Positions 42,061 through 52,498 of a DNA stretch of 56,051 nt are shown here, piece after piece. Below the pieces are notes generated by a model. The model was not told the DNA's origin. It did no database searches and was given only the letters and a program-made list of their open reading frames with translations. Source of the stretch: Nostoc sp. NMS7. Lineage in GTDB: Bacteria; Cyanobacteriota; Cyanobacteriia; Cyanobacteriales; Nostocaceae. The stretch spans positions 1 to 56,051 of the forward strand of contig NZ_JABXKJ010000009.1 in assembly GCF_017115085.1 (NCBI RefSeq), written 5' to 3'. A program made the translations under genes and the position numbers. The number at the start of each line of letters is the position of its first letter. Position 1 is the first letter of the stretch.

Positions 42061-42163
42061 CGGACATATTTCTTAATTGATAATAGTTCGCAATAACTTC
42101 TTAGTGGCGTGTCTCTCAACGGAGTAATGGGGCTTGTGGCGTAGTAGACTGTCCATAATCAGT
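42061..42163. repeat. ~100-bp diverged repeat, copy 2
   Basis: Matches 20682-20780 in the same orientation (GGACATATTT to GACTGTCCATAAT). A solo GGCATCACCGTG-type end lies just before it on the complementary strand (42026-42037). Confidence 0.5.
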
Positions 42164-42660
42164 AAACCAAAAAGTTTTTTAAAAGTCTTACCATCTGGAC
42201 ATTTCAGCTAAAGCCAGGGATATCACAAAACTCACAAAACAACGTTAAATTGACCATTTCAGACGATGCCCCTAATTACCTGGAAGCGATCGCTCTATTA
42301 CCAATAGTGTTTGCTGACTGATTCCCGATGGCTGAAACCCCTATTTTTACGTTCGTTTTCAAAACTTTGTGGTTTACTGATAATATGAGTCTTGTTATGG
42401 TCAACCTGGATTTGCTGTTAAATGCAATTAATGCAGTGGTCAGAGACCCGGTTTTGGTCATCGTCTGGCAATTCGTGAAAAAATCCAAAACCTGGGGAGA
42501 TACAATTCGTCCAGTTTATTACCGGAATGTACTGAAGATTCGTTGTCGAGAAAGTCTCGACTGCCTAAAAACACCATCCTAAAATCCTTATAATTAAACA
42601 CGATCAATACTTTATCAAACTTGATATATCTGCCTATTTGTCAAATAGTCTATTAGAAAT
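42164..42660. other. Intergenic region upstream of the CHAT gene
   Basis: Short frames on both strands (42276-42582) overlap each other and lack ribosome binding sites, so I do not call them. The AT-rich last 80 bases probably contain the promoter of the CHAT-AAA operon. Confidence 0.3.
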
Positions 42661-44280
42661 ATGAAGAAAATTCTGATTTTGTCCGCGAATCCTATAAATA
42701 CATCAAAGCTGCGTCTGGATGAAGAAGTGCGGGAAATTCAGGCAGGATTGGAACGTGCGAGAAGTCGAGATAAGTTTGAAATTATTACAAAATGGGCAGT
42801 ACGTACTGATGACTTGCGTCGTGCGCTTTTAGACCACGAACCAGAAATAGTCCATTTTTCCGGACATGGATTGAGGAAAGATGGTTTGTGTTTAGAGAAC
42901 AGCGCAGGAACAATACAAGCAGTAAGTACTAATTCGTTGGCAAGGTTATTTGGGTTATTTGAAAAAACTGAATGTGTTTTGTTAAATGCTTGCTACAGCG
43001 AAGCTCAAGCAGAGGCAATTTTCCAGCGTGTTGATCGCGTGATTGGGATGAATCAGGTAATTGGGGATAGAGCAGCGATAAAGTTTGCGGTGGGGTTTTA
43101 TGATGCTTTAGGGGCAAACCGCAGCTATGAAGATGCTTATGAGTTTGGTTGTAGCGCGATCGCACTCGAAGGGATTCCTGAATCTGCAACCCCAGTATTG
43201 AAAAGTAGAGATATTACTTACGTCACGATTTCGCCACAAGAAAACGGTAGTGTTAATCACTTTATACCCCTCTTGGAAAATCCAGAAGGGTCAGTACCTT
43301 TGAATTCTCCGTTCTATATCAATAATCCGACTATTGAATCTGATTATCACAGCCAAATTTTACAGCCTGGAGCATTAATCAGAATCAAAGCTCCCCAACA
43401 ATGGGGAAAAACCTCTTTAATGGTAAGGATTCTTGATGCTGCTCAACAACAAGGTTATCAAACTATATGTATTAACCTTTTTAATACAGAAAAAGATTTA
43501 TTTACTAATCTAGATAAATTCTTGCAATGGTTTTGTTTAAATATAGCTGATGAATTAAATATAGAGGATAACTTGGTAGATTATTGGCAAGATTCAAGGT
43601 CTCCAAAAATCAATTGTACAAACTACTTTCAAAGATATCTTTTACAAAATTTCAATAATTCCCTCGTTTTAGCATTAGATAATGTAGACTTAATTTTTCA
43701 ATATCCAGAGATTGCAAACGAGTTTTTTGGCTTATTACGCACTTGGTATGAAGCTTCTAGAACAAAGCCAATATGGGAAAAAATCAGGTTAGTAATTTCA
43801 CATTCCCATAGGGTTGACACTTCCTTGAATCAATCATCTTTATCTAATGTTGGATTAATAATTGAATTAAAGGATTTTACGCAAAAACAAATAAATGATT
43901 TAGTACAGCGTCACGGAATTAATTGGACTGAAAAGGAAATAGAGAGCCTAATAGAAATGATTGGTGGACATCCTTATTTACTACGGTTAGGACTCCGCAA
44001 AATCGCACATAAAGAACTAACACTGCAAAAATTGCTAGAGAAAGCATCCACAGATGAAGGTTTGTATGGTAATCACTTGCGGAATCATTTATCTAACTTG
44101 AAAAAAAATCCAAAATTATCTACAGCTATGAAGGATGTGGTAAATGCTAATAACCCAATAAGCATAGATGATGAGATAGCAGCCCAGTTACGCAGTATGG
44201 GACTAGTTAAATATGCAGTAAATAATGTTGTGCCAGTGTGCGATATGTATCGGTTTTACTTTCGAGAGCATTTAGTTTAG
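42661..44280 (+). CDS. CHAT protease fused to AAA-like ATPase
   Basis: The 539-aa protein has an N-terminal CHAT domain (1-180) with His in [13 protein letters not shown] (about 64) and Cys in [14 protein letters not shown] (about 109), both catalytic residues in place. From about 205 it continues as an AAA-like ATPase of the type found in cyanobacterial WD40 proteins: Walker [11 protein letters not shown] near 245, Walker [11 protein letters not shown] near 340, a winged-helix-like end. It precedes by ten bases an AAA-TM-WD40 gene, so the two ATPase chains may hetero-oligomerise, with the WD40 chain sensing and the CHAT chain cutting. Confidence 0.88.
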   Translation: MKKILILSANPINTSKLRLDEEVREIQAGLERARSRDKFEIITKWAVRTDDLRRALLDHEPEIVHFSGHGLRKDGLCLENSAGTIQAVSTNSLARLFGLFEKTECVLLNACYSEAQAEAIFQRVDRVIGMNQVIGDRAAIKFAVGFYDALGANRSYEDAYEFGCSAIALEGIPESATPVLKSRDITYVTISPQENGSVNHFIPLLENPEGSVPLNSPFYINNPTIESDYHSQILQPGALIRIKAPQQWGKTSLMVRILDAAQQQGYQTICINLFNTEKDLFTNLDKFLQWFCLNIADELNIEDNLVDYWQDSRSPKINCTNYFQRYLLQNFNNSLVLALDNVDLIFQYPEIANEFFGLLRTWYEASRTKPIWEKIRLVISHSHRVDTSLNQSSLSNVGLIIELKDFTQKQINDLVQRHGINWTEKEIESLIEMIGGHPYLLRLGLRKIAHKELTLQKLLEKASTDEGLYGNHLRNHLSNLKKNPKLSTAMKDVVNANNPISIDDEIAAQLRSMGLVKYAVNNVVPVCDMYRFYFREHLV

Positions 44281-44290
44281 AGGGAAATTG

Positions 44291-47200
44291 ATGCAAGGAA
44301 ATCTCAATCCAAACTACCAATACCAAGTAGGGGGAAGTTTACCTGCTGATTCCCCTACTTATGTTGCGCGACAAGCTGATGAAGATTTGTATCAAGCTTT
44401 AAAATTAGGAGATTTATGTTACGTATTCAATTCTCGACAGATGGGTAAATCCAGCTTGCAGGTGCGAACTATGCGACGATTGCAGCAAGAAGGTATTACC
44501 TGTGCGGCAATCGATCTCACTCTAATTGGTGTGACTGATATTACACAAGAAAAATGGTACACAGGAATTTTTGATTGTTTGGTTAACAGTTTAGAATTAT
44601 ACGAAACCATTGATTGTGATGATTGGTGGTCTAGTCATAATTCATTGCCTTCTTTACGACGATTGGGCAAGTTTCTTGAAGAGATTATTTTTAACTACGC
44701 TGTTGGAAATATTGTCATTTTTATTGATGAAATAGATTACATCCGTAGACTCAGTTTTACAGATGATTTTTTTGCTTGGATTCGTTCTTGCTATAATCAA
44801 CGCGCTGATAATCCCGAATATCAACGTCTAACTTTTACCCTTTTAGGAGTAGTAACTCCATCGAATTTAATTGCTGATGAAAATGCTACACCTTTTAATA
44901 TTGGTAGAGCAATTGAAATAAATGGCATTCAATTAGAAAATGCAGAACCTTTAGTTAGAGGATTAATAGGTAGAGTTAGTAATCCTCAAGCGGTAATGGC
45001 GGAAATTTTAAGATTCACAGGTGGACAACCTTTTCTCACCCAGAAGATTTGTAAATTTCTTCCAGATGGGATTGATGTCACAGGTATTAAGGATTTTGTG
45101 AAACACCACATTATCGAAAATTGGGAAGCGCAAGACGAACCAGAGCATTTAAGAACGATACGCGATCGCATCTTAAAAAGTAATCCAGGGAGCTTGAAAC
45201 TACTGGAATTGTACGAAGATATTTTACAAAATAAAGAAATTATTGCTGATGGTAATGCAGAAAAAATTGAATTACGTTTATCTGGTTTAGTTACGAAGAA
45301 ACAAGGAAAATTAAAAGTATATAATTATATTTATGAGCAAGTTTTTAACCTGAATTGGATTGATAAAGAAAAAAATAAACTGTATCCTCCGTTTTATGTC
45401 AAAAAAATATCAGCTTGGTTACAATCTAACCGTCAAGATGAATTCCAACTACTAACTGGTTGTGAATTACAACAAATTCAAGAATGGTCAGCAGACAAAA
45501 GTTTAAGTGTTAGAGATTATCAATTTTTAGCAGATAGTCAAAAATTAGAACAAAAAGAAGCTGAAAGAGAAGCTAAACGTACTATAGATAATGCTAAACG
45601 ACGAGCTAACAAACTAACGCGTATAGGCATTGTGATAATGCTTTTCTTTTTTGTTATAGCTGCCAGTACAGTATTGATTGCCAGTCAACAGAGACAACAA
45701 GCAGAACAAGCGACCAAGCTAGAACAAGCTGCTCTAACAGCATTAAGAGAATTTGAAAATGCACAAATCGAATCCTTGTCTTTGGCGATGAATGTAGGAA
45801 AAGGTTTGAAAAACATGGTTGGAAATAGCAATAATTTTCAAGAATATCCAACTGTGACACCATTACTAGCATTACAGACAATTCTCAATGACAAACGTTT
45901 CCGTCAAAGCAATGAATATAATCCCGGTCAGGAAGGGATAAATAGTCTACGTTGGTTCAGGTTCAATAATAATACCCAAATAGCAACTGCTGGTCAGGAT
46001 GGTACAGTTCAACTGACTCCCATCAATTCTAATAAAAGTAATCAAGAAAATAATCAAAAGATAAAATTTAATGCTCACGACAAGGAAATTAGAGTTATTG
46101 ATTTTCCACCTGAACAAAACCCTACTAAGTTTGCAACTGGTGGTAAAGATGAGCTACTCAAGGTTTGGGATATAAAATCTATATATGCAGGAAGAAAAGA
46201 GCCTTTATTAGAGAAGGACACCGAACAGGAAGGAATAAACCATGTTGTATTCTTAAGCAATAATCAAATACTAACATCTGGAGAAGATGGAAGCATTAAA
46301 TTGTGGAATTTATCAGGCAATCAAGCAAGTCTAATTGCGACAGAAAATGCTCACAAAAATTGTAAAAATAAACAGGATAATACTGATGAGTGCGATACTC
46401 ATCAACCAAGTATTAAAAGCTTGAATCGGAGTAATGATAACAAGCGATTTGTTTCCGGTGGAGATGACAGAATCGCAAAGTTATGGGAATTAGATGATGA
46501 TAATATCAAGCTGATTCAAGAATTTAAAGGTCATGAAAAAAGGATTAACAGCGTCAATTTTAGCCATGAATGTAAAGATACTACTAACTCAAAATGTAAA
46601 ATTGCCACAGCCTCGGATGACGGCACAGTGAAAATATGGAATCCCTTAAAACCAGATAAAGCATTATTAACCATTCCAGTAGACCCAGAAGGTGTTGAAG
46701 TTGTTCGTTTTAGCCCTACAGAGAATTCTAATATTTTGGTAACTGCCAGTAAAGGCGGCATGATTAAATTGTGGGAAATAGAAGAAGATAATTCTTTAAT
46801 TAAGCATCACAATTTCGCAGAATTTCAGGGACATCAAGGCAGTATTGTTAGTTTTCGTTTTTCGGATGATGTCAATAAAGGCGAACTAGAACTTGCTACT
46901 GCGGGGAAGAATGATGGTCTTGTAAGAATTTGGAAAGTCGATAAATTTGTCAAAGGAAGACCAGAATTAGTTGTTCTAGGAAAAAAAGACACTAATAGAA
47001 AACCAATATATAGCGTTCGTTTTAGTTTGGATGGAAAAACAATCGCGACAGCTGATGATGATGGGAAAGTTAAGTTGTGGGATATATCAACTAAATCTGA
47101 ACCTAAATATAAAGAAATAATCAAAGAACCAGGTATTCAACTGAAAAGTGTTCGCTTTCAACCCAATGGAAATGTGATTGCTGCTGCTGGAAGTGATAGT

Positions 47201-47983
47201 ATTATCCGACTATGGAGAGCAAACTCCAGTGAGCCGCAACTGATTAAAACAGATCAGCGTGCTATCTGGAGTATAAATTTTGATCAAAGTGGCGATTTAC
47301 TAGCGTCAGGTGGGAGTGAAGACGACGCTACAGTAAAATTATGGAGACTTAGTACTGGGAGATCGGCATATGACCCATTCACTTTGGGGGCAAAAGTTGA
47401 AGCTGTTAGATTCAGTAATTCTGATTTTCTGGTCGCAGTTGGGGAAAATGGTAAAGCAAAACTCTGGAAAATTCAAGATAGAAAAGCAATACAATTAGAA
47501 TCTAAAGGTTATCGCGGAAATATATATGGGGTCAGTTTTATTAATCACGACCAAGAAGTTATTACTGCTGGTGACGATGGCATAATTCGACGCTGGGATT
47601 TATCAGGAAAGCTCCTACAAGAAACTAAAACTTATCAAGGCAGTGTCAAAAATGTTAGTTTTAGAGAAACCCCAAATAATCAAAATAATATTTTAGTTAC
47701 TGTTGGTCGTTACGGTACAGTTAAACTGTGGACTACTTCTGGGCAACTTTTAGCAGATATGAAAGGGCATGAAGGGATTGTCAGAAGTGTAAATTTTAGC
47801 AAAGATGGAAAACGTCTCGTGACAGCAGGAGATGATGGTACAGCAATAGTTTGGGAGATTAAATATTTAGATGAACTTATGCAGGATGGGTGTATTTGGT
47901 TGAAAGATTATCTTGCTACTCATCAGGATGAGCAAAAAGAACTTTATGATTTCTGCCATTTGAGTATAAAAACTACCAAATAA
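44291..47983 (+). CDS. AAA-like ATPase-TM-WD40 protein
   Basis: The 1230-aa protein (ATG at 44291 after AGGGAAA) has: an N-terminal AAA-like domain (1-380) with [20 protein letters not shown], Walker [11 protein letters not shown] near 53 and Walker [12 protein letters not shown] near 145; one membrane segment near 445-465 ([19 protein letters not shown]) with charged flanks; and about twelve diverged WD40 repeats (560-1190), likely two propellers. The repeats are old and dissimilar, in contrast to the recently amplified WD40 array at 3577. Membrane anchorage suggests sensing or acting at the envelope. It is co-transcribed with the CHAT-AAA gene. Confidence 0.88.
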   Translation: MQGNLNPNYQYQVGGSLPADSPTYVARQADEDLYQALKLGDLCYVFNSRQMGKSSLQVRTMRRLQQEGITCAAIDLTLIGVTDITQEKWYTGIFDCLVNSLELYETIDCDDWWSSHNSLPSLRRLGKFLEEIIFNYAVGNIVIFIDEIDYIRRLSFTDDFFAWIRSCYNQRADNPEYQRLTFTLLGVVTPSNLIADENATPFNIGRAIEINGIQLENAEPLVRGLIGRVSNPQAVMAEILRFTGGQPFLTQKICKFLPDGIDVTGIKDFVKHHIIENWEAQDEPEHLRTIRDRILKSNPGSLKLLELYEDILQNKEIIADGNAEKIELRLSGLVTKKQGKLKVYNYIYEQVFNLNWIDKEKNKLYPPFYVKKISAWLQSNRQDEFQLLTGCELQQIQEWSADKSLSVRDYQFLADSQKLEQKEAEREAKRTIDNAKRRANKLTRIGIVIMLFFFVIAASTVLIASQQRQQAEQATKLEQAALTALREFENAQIESLSLAMNVGKGLKNMVGNSNNFQEYPTVTPLLALQTILNDKRFRQSNEYNPGQEGINSLRWFRFNNNTQIATAGQDGTVQLTPINSNKSNQENNQKIKFNAHDKEIRVIDFPPEQNPTKFATGGKDELLKVWDIKSIYAGRKEPLLEKDTEQEGINHVVFLSNNQILTSGEDGSIKLWNLSGNQASLIATENAHKNCKNKQDNTDECDTHQPSIKSLNRSNDNKRFVSGGDDRIAKLWELDDDNIKLIQEFKGHEKRINSVNFSHECKDTTNSKCKIATASDDGTVKIWNPLKPDKALLTIPVDPEGVEVVRFSPTENSNILVTASKGGMIKLWEIEEDNSLIKHHNFAEFQGHQGSIVSFRFSDDVNKGELELATAGKNDGLVRIWKVDKFVKGRPELVVLGKKDTNRKPIYSVRFSLDGKTIATADDDGKVKLWDISTKSEPKYKEIIKEPGIQLKSVRFQPNGNVIAAAGSDSIIRLWRANSSEPQLIKTDQRAIWSINFDQSGDLLASGGSEDDATVKLWRLSTGRSAYDPFTLGAKVEAVRFSNSDFLVAVGENGKAKLWKIQDRKAIQLESKGYRGNIYGVSFINHDQEVITAGDDGIIRRWDLSGKLLQETKTYQGSVKNVSFRETPNNQNNILVTVGRYGTVKLWTTSGQLLADMKGHEGIVRSVNFSKDGKRLVTAGDDGTAIVWEIKYLDELMQDGCIWLKDYLATHQDEQKELYDFCHLSIKTTK

Positions 47984-48018
47984 AAATAAAATTAAAATAA
48001 TCATCCGATCACACTTGC

Positions 48019-48218
48019 TGTACAGTGACAAATTAAATGACGTTGAGATAAATTCATGTCATTAAGCTACGCCTTACCCACTTTAGGTTTGCAGCAATGT
48101 GTGTTGATATAGCCTGTAAGTTACCTGTACTGCTTCTAAGCTGAACGCTAGAGAGTTCAGGCTTCATACCCTTGATGACATTAATTTGGCACAGCGACAA
48201 ATAAAAAGTCACTGTACA
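48019..48218. mobile_element. 200-bp miniature element with Tn7-like/type V-K CAST ends
   Basis: The left end TGTACAGTGACAAATTA followed by repeated ATGACGTTG and TCATGTCATTAAG motifs, and the right end as complement TGTACAGTGACTTTTTATT then GTCGC and TTAATGTCATC, are the TnsB-binding terminal repeats known for cyanobacterial CRISPR-associated (ShCAST-like) and related Tn7-like transposons. No transposase, guide RNA or ORF is inside. The flanks CTTGC and AAAGT are not a duplication. It interrupts the end of the adjacent minus-strand gene. Confidence 0.8.
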
Positions 48219-48629
48219 AAAGTTAAGGGTGTTGTTCTTGATAGTTGGCTTTCCGCCTTTAATATTTATCCCTTGCCAATTTTCAATCACAGTTGTTAAT
48301 CGCTTTTCTACTTCGAGATTCTCAGTTACAACTTGATTGATATCATTTCCTAAAGCTTCTACTGCTGCTTTAATTTCTGGGTTTGTGGCTGCTGCCTTTT
48401 TCACTTCTTCTACCAAAACAGCTTCACCAATATCTTCTCGTTCGCCTGGTGGTAAGGCGGCGTTTTCCTTTGCTAACGTTAAAGCTTTGGCTGTATCTGG
48501 GGATTTCTGCTTCAGAAGTTGCATCAGCCTTTCTGAAGCTATATCGAAGGTTTTGTCTGTTGACCAGTCAATGATTTTACCCACTACCCAGGTTGTGAAA
48601 GCGATCGCACCAGCAGTTAATGGCTCCAT
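48054..48629 (-). CDS. Small helical protein, C-terminus replaced by the miniature element
   Basis: Residues 1-137 are native: a hydrophobic start MEPLTAGAIAFTTWVVGKIID, a charged helical centre with TDKTFDIASERLMQLLKQ and an end GINIKGGKPTIKNNTLNF, which resembles small adaptor proteins beside NLR genes. From residue 138 (CTVTFYLSLCQ) translation runs through the element at 48019-48218 and stops inside it. The original end is not recoverable from here. It may be an effector-associated partner of the neighbouring STAND genes, now damaged. Confidence 0.55.
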   Translation of the reverse strand: MEPLTAGAIAFTTWVVGKIIDWSTDKTFDIASERLMQLLKQKSPDTAKALTLAKENAALPPGEREDIGEAVLVEEVKKAAATNPEIKAAVEALGNDINQVVTENLEVEKRLTTVIENWQGINIKGGKPTIKNNTLNFCTVTFYLSLCQINVIKGMKPELSSVQLRSSTGNLQAISTHIAANLKWVRRSLMT

Positions 48630-48813
48630 GTGCTACCTCGTAAGCGCGGCATCCTATTTTACCTATTACTACATGGTTTATAGGCTAAATTTCGCAATTA
48701 AGGTAAAAATTTGTAGTTAGCTCATTGTTACACCTTTTGAGTCATTCTGCATTACACATTTGGGCAATTACGTGTAATCAGAGCCTCAAAATGATATTTC
48801 GTCAACGGTATCC
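48630..48813. other. Intergenic region
   Basis: Contains the likely promoter of the small helical gene and a palindromic patch around 48755-48785 (TTACACAT...ACGTGTAAT). No gene. Confidence 0.3.
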
Positions 48814-48830
48814 GTATCTCGGCTCAATGC
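48814..48830. repeat. Solo end of the TIME at 2184
   Basis: The complement reads GCATTGAGCCGAGATAC, matching 15-16 of the first 17 bases of the element at 2184. The mate is not found. It lies four bases beyond the stop codon of the NACHT gene. Confidence 0.55.
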
Positions 48831-48833
48831 TGA

Positions 48834-51800
48834 CTAGCGATGCCAAGCTTGATAAAAGGCTGGATAAGTCATAGTTTGGGTGCAGTGCCAGATAACTTCG
48901 TAAGCCTGATTTGATAAGTGATTTTTCAAAACGATGACAACTACTTTCATATTTTCAGATTTTGTTAACAATTTTTTTAAATTATCTGCCACTTGCATCT
49001 GGGTAATTACATTCAAAGAATTTCCTAATAACTCCACTAATGCCATGATAGCTGTGAGATTATCTTTAGCTATTTCCCCTAAAGTTTCTGCCGCTAGTAA
49101 ACGGATATATTCAGATTGAGAATTTCCTAATAACTCCACTAATGCCATGATAGCTGTGAGATTATCTTTAGCTATTTTCCCTAAACTTTTTGCTGCTTGT
49201 ATAGGGATAAATACATTCATAGAATTCACTAATAACTCCACTAATGCCGTGATGGATATGGGATTATCTTTAGCTATTTCTCCTAAAGTTAATGCCGCTT
49301 GCCTACGGGTATCTTCAGATTGAGAATTTTCTATTAACTCCACTAATGCCGTGATGGCTATGGGATTATCTTTAGCTATTTTCCCTAAACTTTCTGTTGC
49401 TTGTATACGGGTATTTTCAGATTGAGAATTTTCTGTTAACGCCTCTAATGCCGTGATGGCTATGGGATTATCTTTAGCTATTTTCCCTAAACTTTCTGCT
49501 GCTTGTATACGGGTATTTTCAGATTGAGAATTTTCTATTAACTCCACCAATGCCCTAATGGCTATGGGATTATCTTTAGCTATTTTCCCTAAACTTTCTG
49601 CTGCTTGTATACGGGTATTTTCAGATTGAGAATTTTCTATTAACTCCACCAATGCCCTAATGGCTATGGGATTATCTTTAGCTATTTTCCCTAAACTTTC
49701 TGCTGCTTGTATACGGGTATTTTCAGATTGAGAATTTTCTATTAACTCCACCAATGCCCTAATGGCTATGGGATTATCTTTAGCTATTTTCCCTAAACTT
49801 TCTGCTGCTTGTATACGGGTATTTTCAGATTGAGAATTTTCTATTAACTCCACCAATGCCCTAATGGCTATGGGATTATCTTTAGCTATTTTCCCTAAAC
49901 TTTCTGCTGCTTGTATACGGGTATCTTCAGATTGAGAATTTTCTATTAACTCCACTAATGCTGTGATAGCTATAGGATTATCTTTAGCTATTTTCCCTAA
50001 AATTTCTGCTGCTTGTATACGGGTATCTTCAGATTGAGAATTTTCTATTAACTCCACTAATGCTGTGATAGCTATAGGATTATCTTTAGCTATTTTCTCT
50101 AAAAAGACTGCCGCTTCTATACGATTATTTGCAGATTGAGGATTCCCTATTAACTCCACTAATGCTGTGATAGCTATAGGATTATCTTTAGCTATTTCCC
50201 CGAAATTTAATGCTGTTTGTATACCGATTCTTTCAGATTTAAAAATTCCTATTAACTCCTCTAATACCTTGACAACTATGGGATTATCTTTAGCTATTTT
50301 CCCTAAAGTTACTGCTGCTTGCATACAAGTATCTTCATCTAGAGAATTTCTTATTAACTCCTCTAATACCGTGATAGTTTTTTTGCGTTCCGTCTCTTCT
50401 ATTACTGCTTTAGCCTTATGTTGTATCTCTATGTTAAATTTCTGCCATTCCTGCTTTTCAGAATTGAAATAACCGAAACTCCACTTAACTATTTGTGCCA
50501 CAATTACATCTGCCAAACTACAGTCTTTAAATTCGGCAATCCCGGCTGCGGCTAGAAAATAGGCTCGGTATTCATAAAATCCTTTCCAGTCAGGAATTTG
50601 ACTCTGACTATTACACCCATCCTCAAACTGTACCAATGCCTTAATAAATTCTTCCTTCTGCTCTTTTATATGTTCTCGCCCCAACCACAGCAAAATCACC
50701 TCTTTCCACTGTGGTTCAAATATGCGATAGGTTCCTTGTTCTGGGTTCTCATGAACGTGTTTTAGAAAATAGCACCATTCGTCAACAGCCAACGCTGCGA
50801 AATATTCTTCAAAGGTCGCATGGTAGAAGGCATAAACTTTTTCTTTGCTGGGAGATTCCGCCGCAATCCCTATATCATTCAGCCAACCGAGTTTTAATGC
50901 TTTGTAAAACAACGAAGTCTCATCATCTGGATAGCCTAATTCCTTATCCTTAATAATGAAACTTTCCCGCAACCGGAACCGTGAACTGCCTTCATTGATA
51001 TCCCGCAAGGCTAAACGTCCCAATGCCTGATTTAAATTCCATTGATCTTTGATGCTGGTGCGGAAGGGAACTGTGCAGTTTTGTTTCCATTTGTAGAACT
51101 GCTGCACACACTGATGGTACAGTCCCTCCTTTGTCTCTGGTAAATTACCCTCCTCACTTTCCCAAATAGCACATAACAGCGCCAACCGCAGGGGAGTTTG
51201 CACTAAGTCCCGCAAGCGCACCCGTTCAGATGAATCTAATTGTGTCTTTAACCGTTGTCCTTTTTCAATATCTTCCACAAACCAATTATCGATAAACTGA
51301 TGTACCTGTTGGGGATAGTCAAAGTCAAGTAAGCGATAGGTTTCAAAGGTTTCTAGTGCATTACGATCTGCTTGCCAAACATTCAGCCGACAAGTTAAAA
51401 CCACCCGCGATGAACGCCCTACCCATCCAGTTAACTGACGAGAAATTTCCTCTAATGGCTGGTGAGAAGCTTCCCCTCCAGATATTTCATCCACCCCATC
51501 CAACAGCAGCCACACTCGCCCCTGCTGAATTTGGTTTGTCAAGTCATCCCGTGTTTCTTGAGTTAACTGTGTTAGGGGAATTGCTTGCTCAAGCCAACTA
51601 TTAAATATATATGTTTGAATATCTGTCAAAGTTCCATTTCGTCCCAAATCTGCCAGAGAAACCCAGATGGGCAATCCTAAGTCTTTCTCTAAAACCCAAA
51701 AAGCGATCGCTTGCAGCAGTGTTGTCTTCCCTGCACCTGGTTCCCCAATCACAGCTATCTGCTGACCTTTGGTTTTACCTGAGCCGCGTTCTAGAATTTG

Positions 51801-52331
51801 ACTTAGGAAAGCTTCATGCTCAAATCGCTGCTGCGTTTCATACTCCGGCTCATAAAGACGTGTTCCCGCATCTGGGGAAAAATCTTCCTTGTTGCGTTTA
51901 TCTGTTTTCGTCCTCTGCACCAGTGCTAGGGGAACATAAATTTGCTTTCTTTCTTTTTTAGCAGATTCATTTTGCATCAAGGGGTTGCTGGTCATCCGGC
52001 GCTGCGGTTCTAGCATGGTGCTGCACACTTCATGCCAGTCAATAGAAGTAGCTGTAGTTTCAAGTGGCAGAGTCGTCGCTTTTACATCGATTAAGTCTAT
52101 TAGTTCTAAATCTAAGGCTTTGGCGATCGCACTGGCAGATTCCCAATCAACATCTTCTTTACCACTAAAAAAGCGTTTAACCGTCTTCTCACCCACTGCG
52201 GCACGTCCGGCAAGTTCCAATTGAGTTAGACGCTTGCCTTCATACTTACCAATTGCAGCCTTCGCATCTAGAAGTTTCTTTTTTCCCTCTTCATTGACTC
52301 GAACACTATTGCGATTCCGTGTTTCCCCCAT
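48834..52331 (-). CDS. XRE-NACHT-HEAT repeat protein
   Basis: The 1165-aa protein starts with a helix-turn-helix (about 35-80: LTQLELAGRAAVGEKTVKRFF, WESASAIAKALDLELIDLI), continues with a NACHT NTPase (Walker A GEPGAGKTTL near 194, Walker B VWLLLDGVDEI near 275, SSRVVLTCRLN near 305) and a winged-helix/helical part, and ends in thirteen 34-residue HEAT repeats (about 680-1120). Four of these repeats are identical. The DNA-binding domain makes it a sensor that can act on transcription; a palindrome covers the start region of the divergent gene 168 bases away. STAND proteins with HEAT arrays usually sense a ligand through the array. The frame is intact. Confidence 0.9.
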   Translation of the reverse strand: MGETRNRNSVRVNEEGKKKLLDAKAAIGKYEGKRLTQLELAGRAAVGEKTVKRFFSGKEDVDWESASAIAKALDLELIDLIDVKATTLPLETTATSIDWHEVCSTMLEPQRRMTSNPLMQNESAKKERKQIYVPLALVQRTKTDKRNKEDFSPDAGTRLYEPEYETQQRFEHEAFLSQILERGSGKTKGQQIAVIGEPGAGKTTLLQAIAFWVLEKDLGLPIWVSLADLGRNGTLTDIQTYIFNSWLEQAIPLTQLTQETRDDLTNQIQQGRVWLLLDGVDEISGGEASHQPLEEISRQLTGWVGRSSRVVLTCRLNVWQADRNALETFETYRLLDFDYPQQVHQFIDNWFVEDIEKGQRLKTQLDSSERVRLRDLVQTPLRLALLCAIWESEEGNLPETKEGLYHQCVQQFYKWKQNCTVPFRTSIKDQWNLNQALGRLALRDINEGSSRFRLRESFIIKDKELGYPDDETSLFYKALKLGWLNDIGIAAESPSKEKVYAFYHATFEEYFAALAVDEWCYFLKHVHENPEQGTYRIFEPQWKEVILLWLGREHIKEQKEEFIKALVQFEDGCNSQSQIPDWKGFYEYRAYFLAAAGIAEFKDCSLADVIVAQIVKWSFGYFNSEKQEWQKFNIEIQHKAKAVIEETERKKTITVLEELIRNSLDEDTCMQAAVTLGKIAKDNPIVVKVLEELIGIFKSERIGIQTALNFGEIAKDNPIAITALVELIGNPQSANNRIEAAVFLEKIAKDNPIAITALVELIENSQSEDTRIQAAEILGKIAKDNPIAITALVELIENSQSEDTRIQAAESLGKIAKDNPIAIRALVELIENSQSENTRIQAAESLGKIAKDNPIAIRALVELIENSQSENTRIQAAESLGKIAKDNPIAIRALVELIENSQSENTRIQAAESLGKIAKDNPIAIRALVELIENSQSENTRIQAAESLGKIAKDNPIAITALEALTENSQSENTRIQATESLGKIAKDNPIAITALVELIENSQSEDTRRQAALTLGEIAKDNPISITALVELLVNSMNVFIPIQAAKSLGKIAKDNLTAIMALVELLGNSQSEYIRLLAAETLGEIAKDNLTAIMALVELLGNSLNVITQMQVADNLKKLLTKSENMKVVVIVLKNHLSNQAYEVIWHCTQTMTYPAFYQAWHR
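48975..50305 (-). repeat. Thirteen 102-bp HEAT repeats
   Basis: Each unit encodes GKIAKDNPIAI-x-ALVELI and 14 more residues. Units 5-8 (about 49500-49910) are identical in protein and nearly so in DNA, units 3-4 differ at a few positions, and the outer ones are diverged. The centre has amplified recently by unequal crossing-over. Confidence 0.9.
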
Positions 52332-52472
52332 AGTTAATTTATTTGTGCGGATGAAGATATTTCTACTTTAGGGGATTCGTTGATTTTTTTTGGGTCAGAA
52401 AAGGTCAATTAATCTCTGTCCCCGTCCAGTCCCTAAATGTCCAGCGCTTCACTTCTCACTCAACGTAACTTT

Positions 52473-52492
52473 GTCTCATAACCAATTGAGAC
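52473..52492. promoter_or_regulatory. Palindrome GTCTCA-N8-TGAGAC at the start of the small membrane gene
   Basis: A perfect 6+6 palindrome ends seven bases before the ATG at 52499 and overlaps its ribosome binding site (GACGGAA). It lies in the intergenic region divergent from the XRE-NACHT gene, whose HTH domain is the natural candidate to bind it. Confidence 0.55.
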
Positions 52493-52498
52493 GGAATT

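Noticed and set aside
42276..42582. Overlapping ORFs on both strands before the CHAT gene
   Set aside because: Each is the shadow of the other; neither has a start signal or domain.
48019..48218. A complete CRISPR-associated transposon
   Set aside because: Only 200 bp between ends, with no tnsB, tnsC, tniQ, cas12k or guide array.
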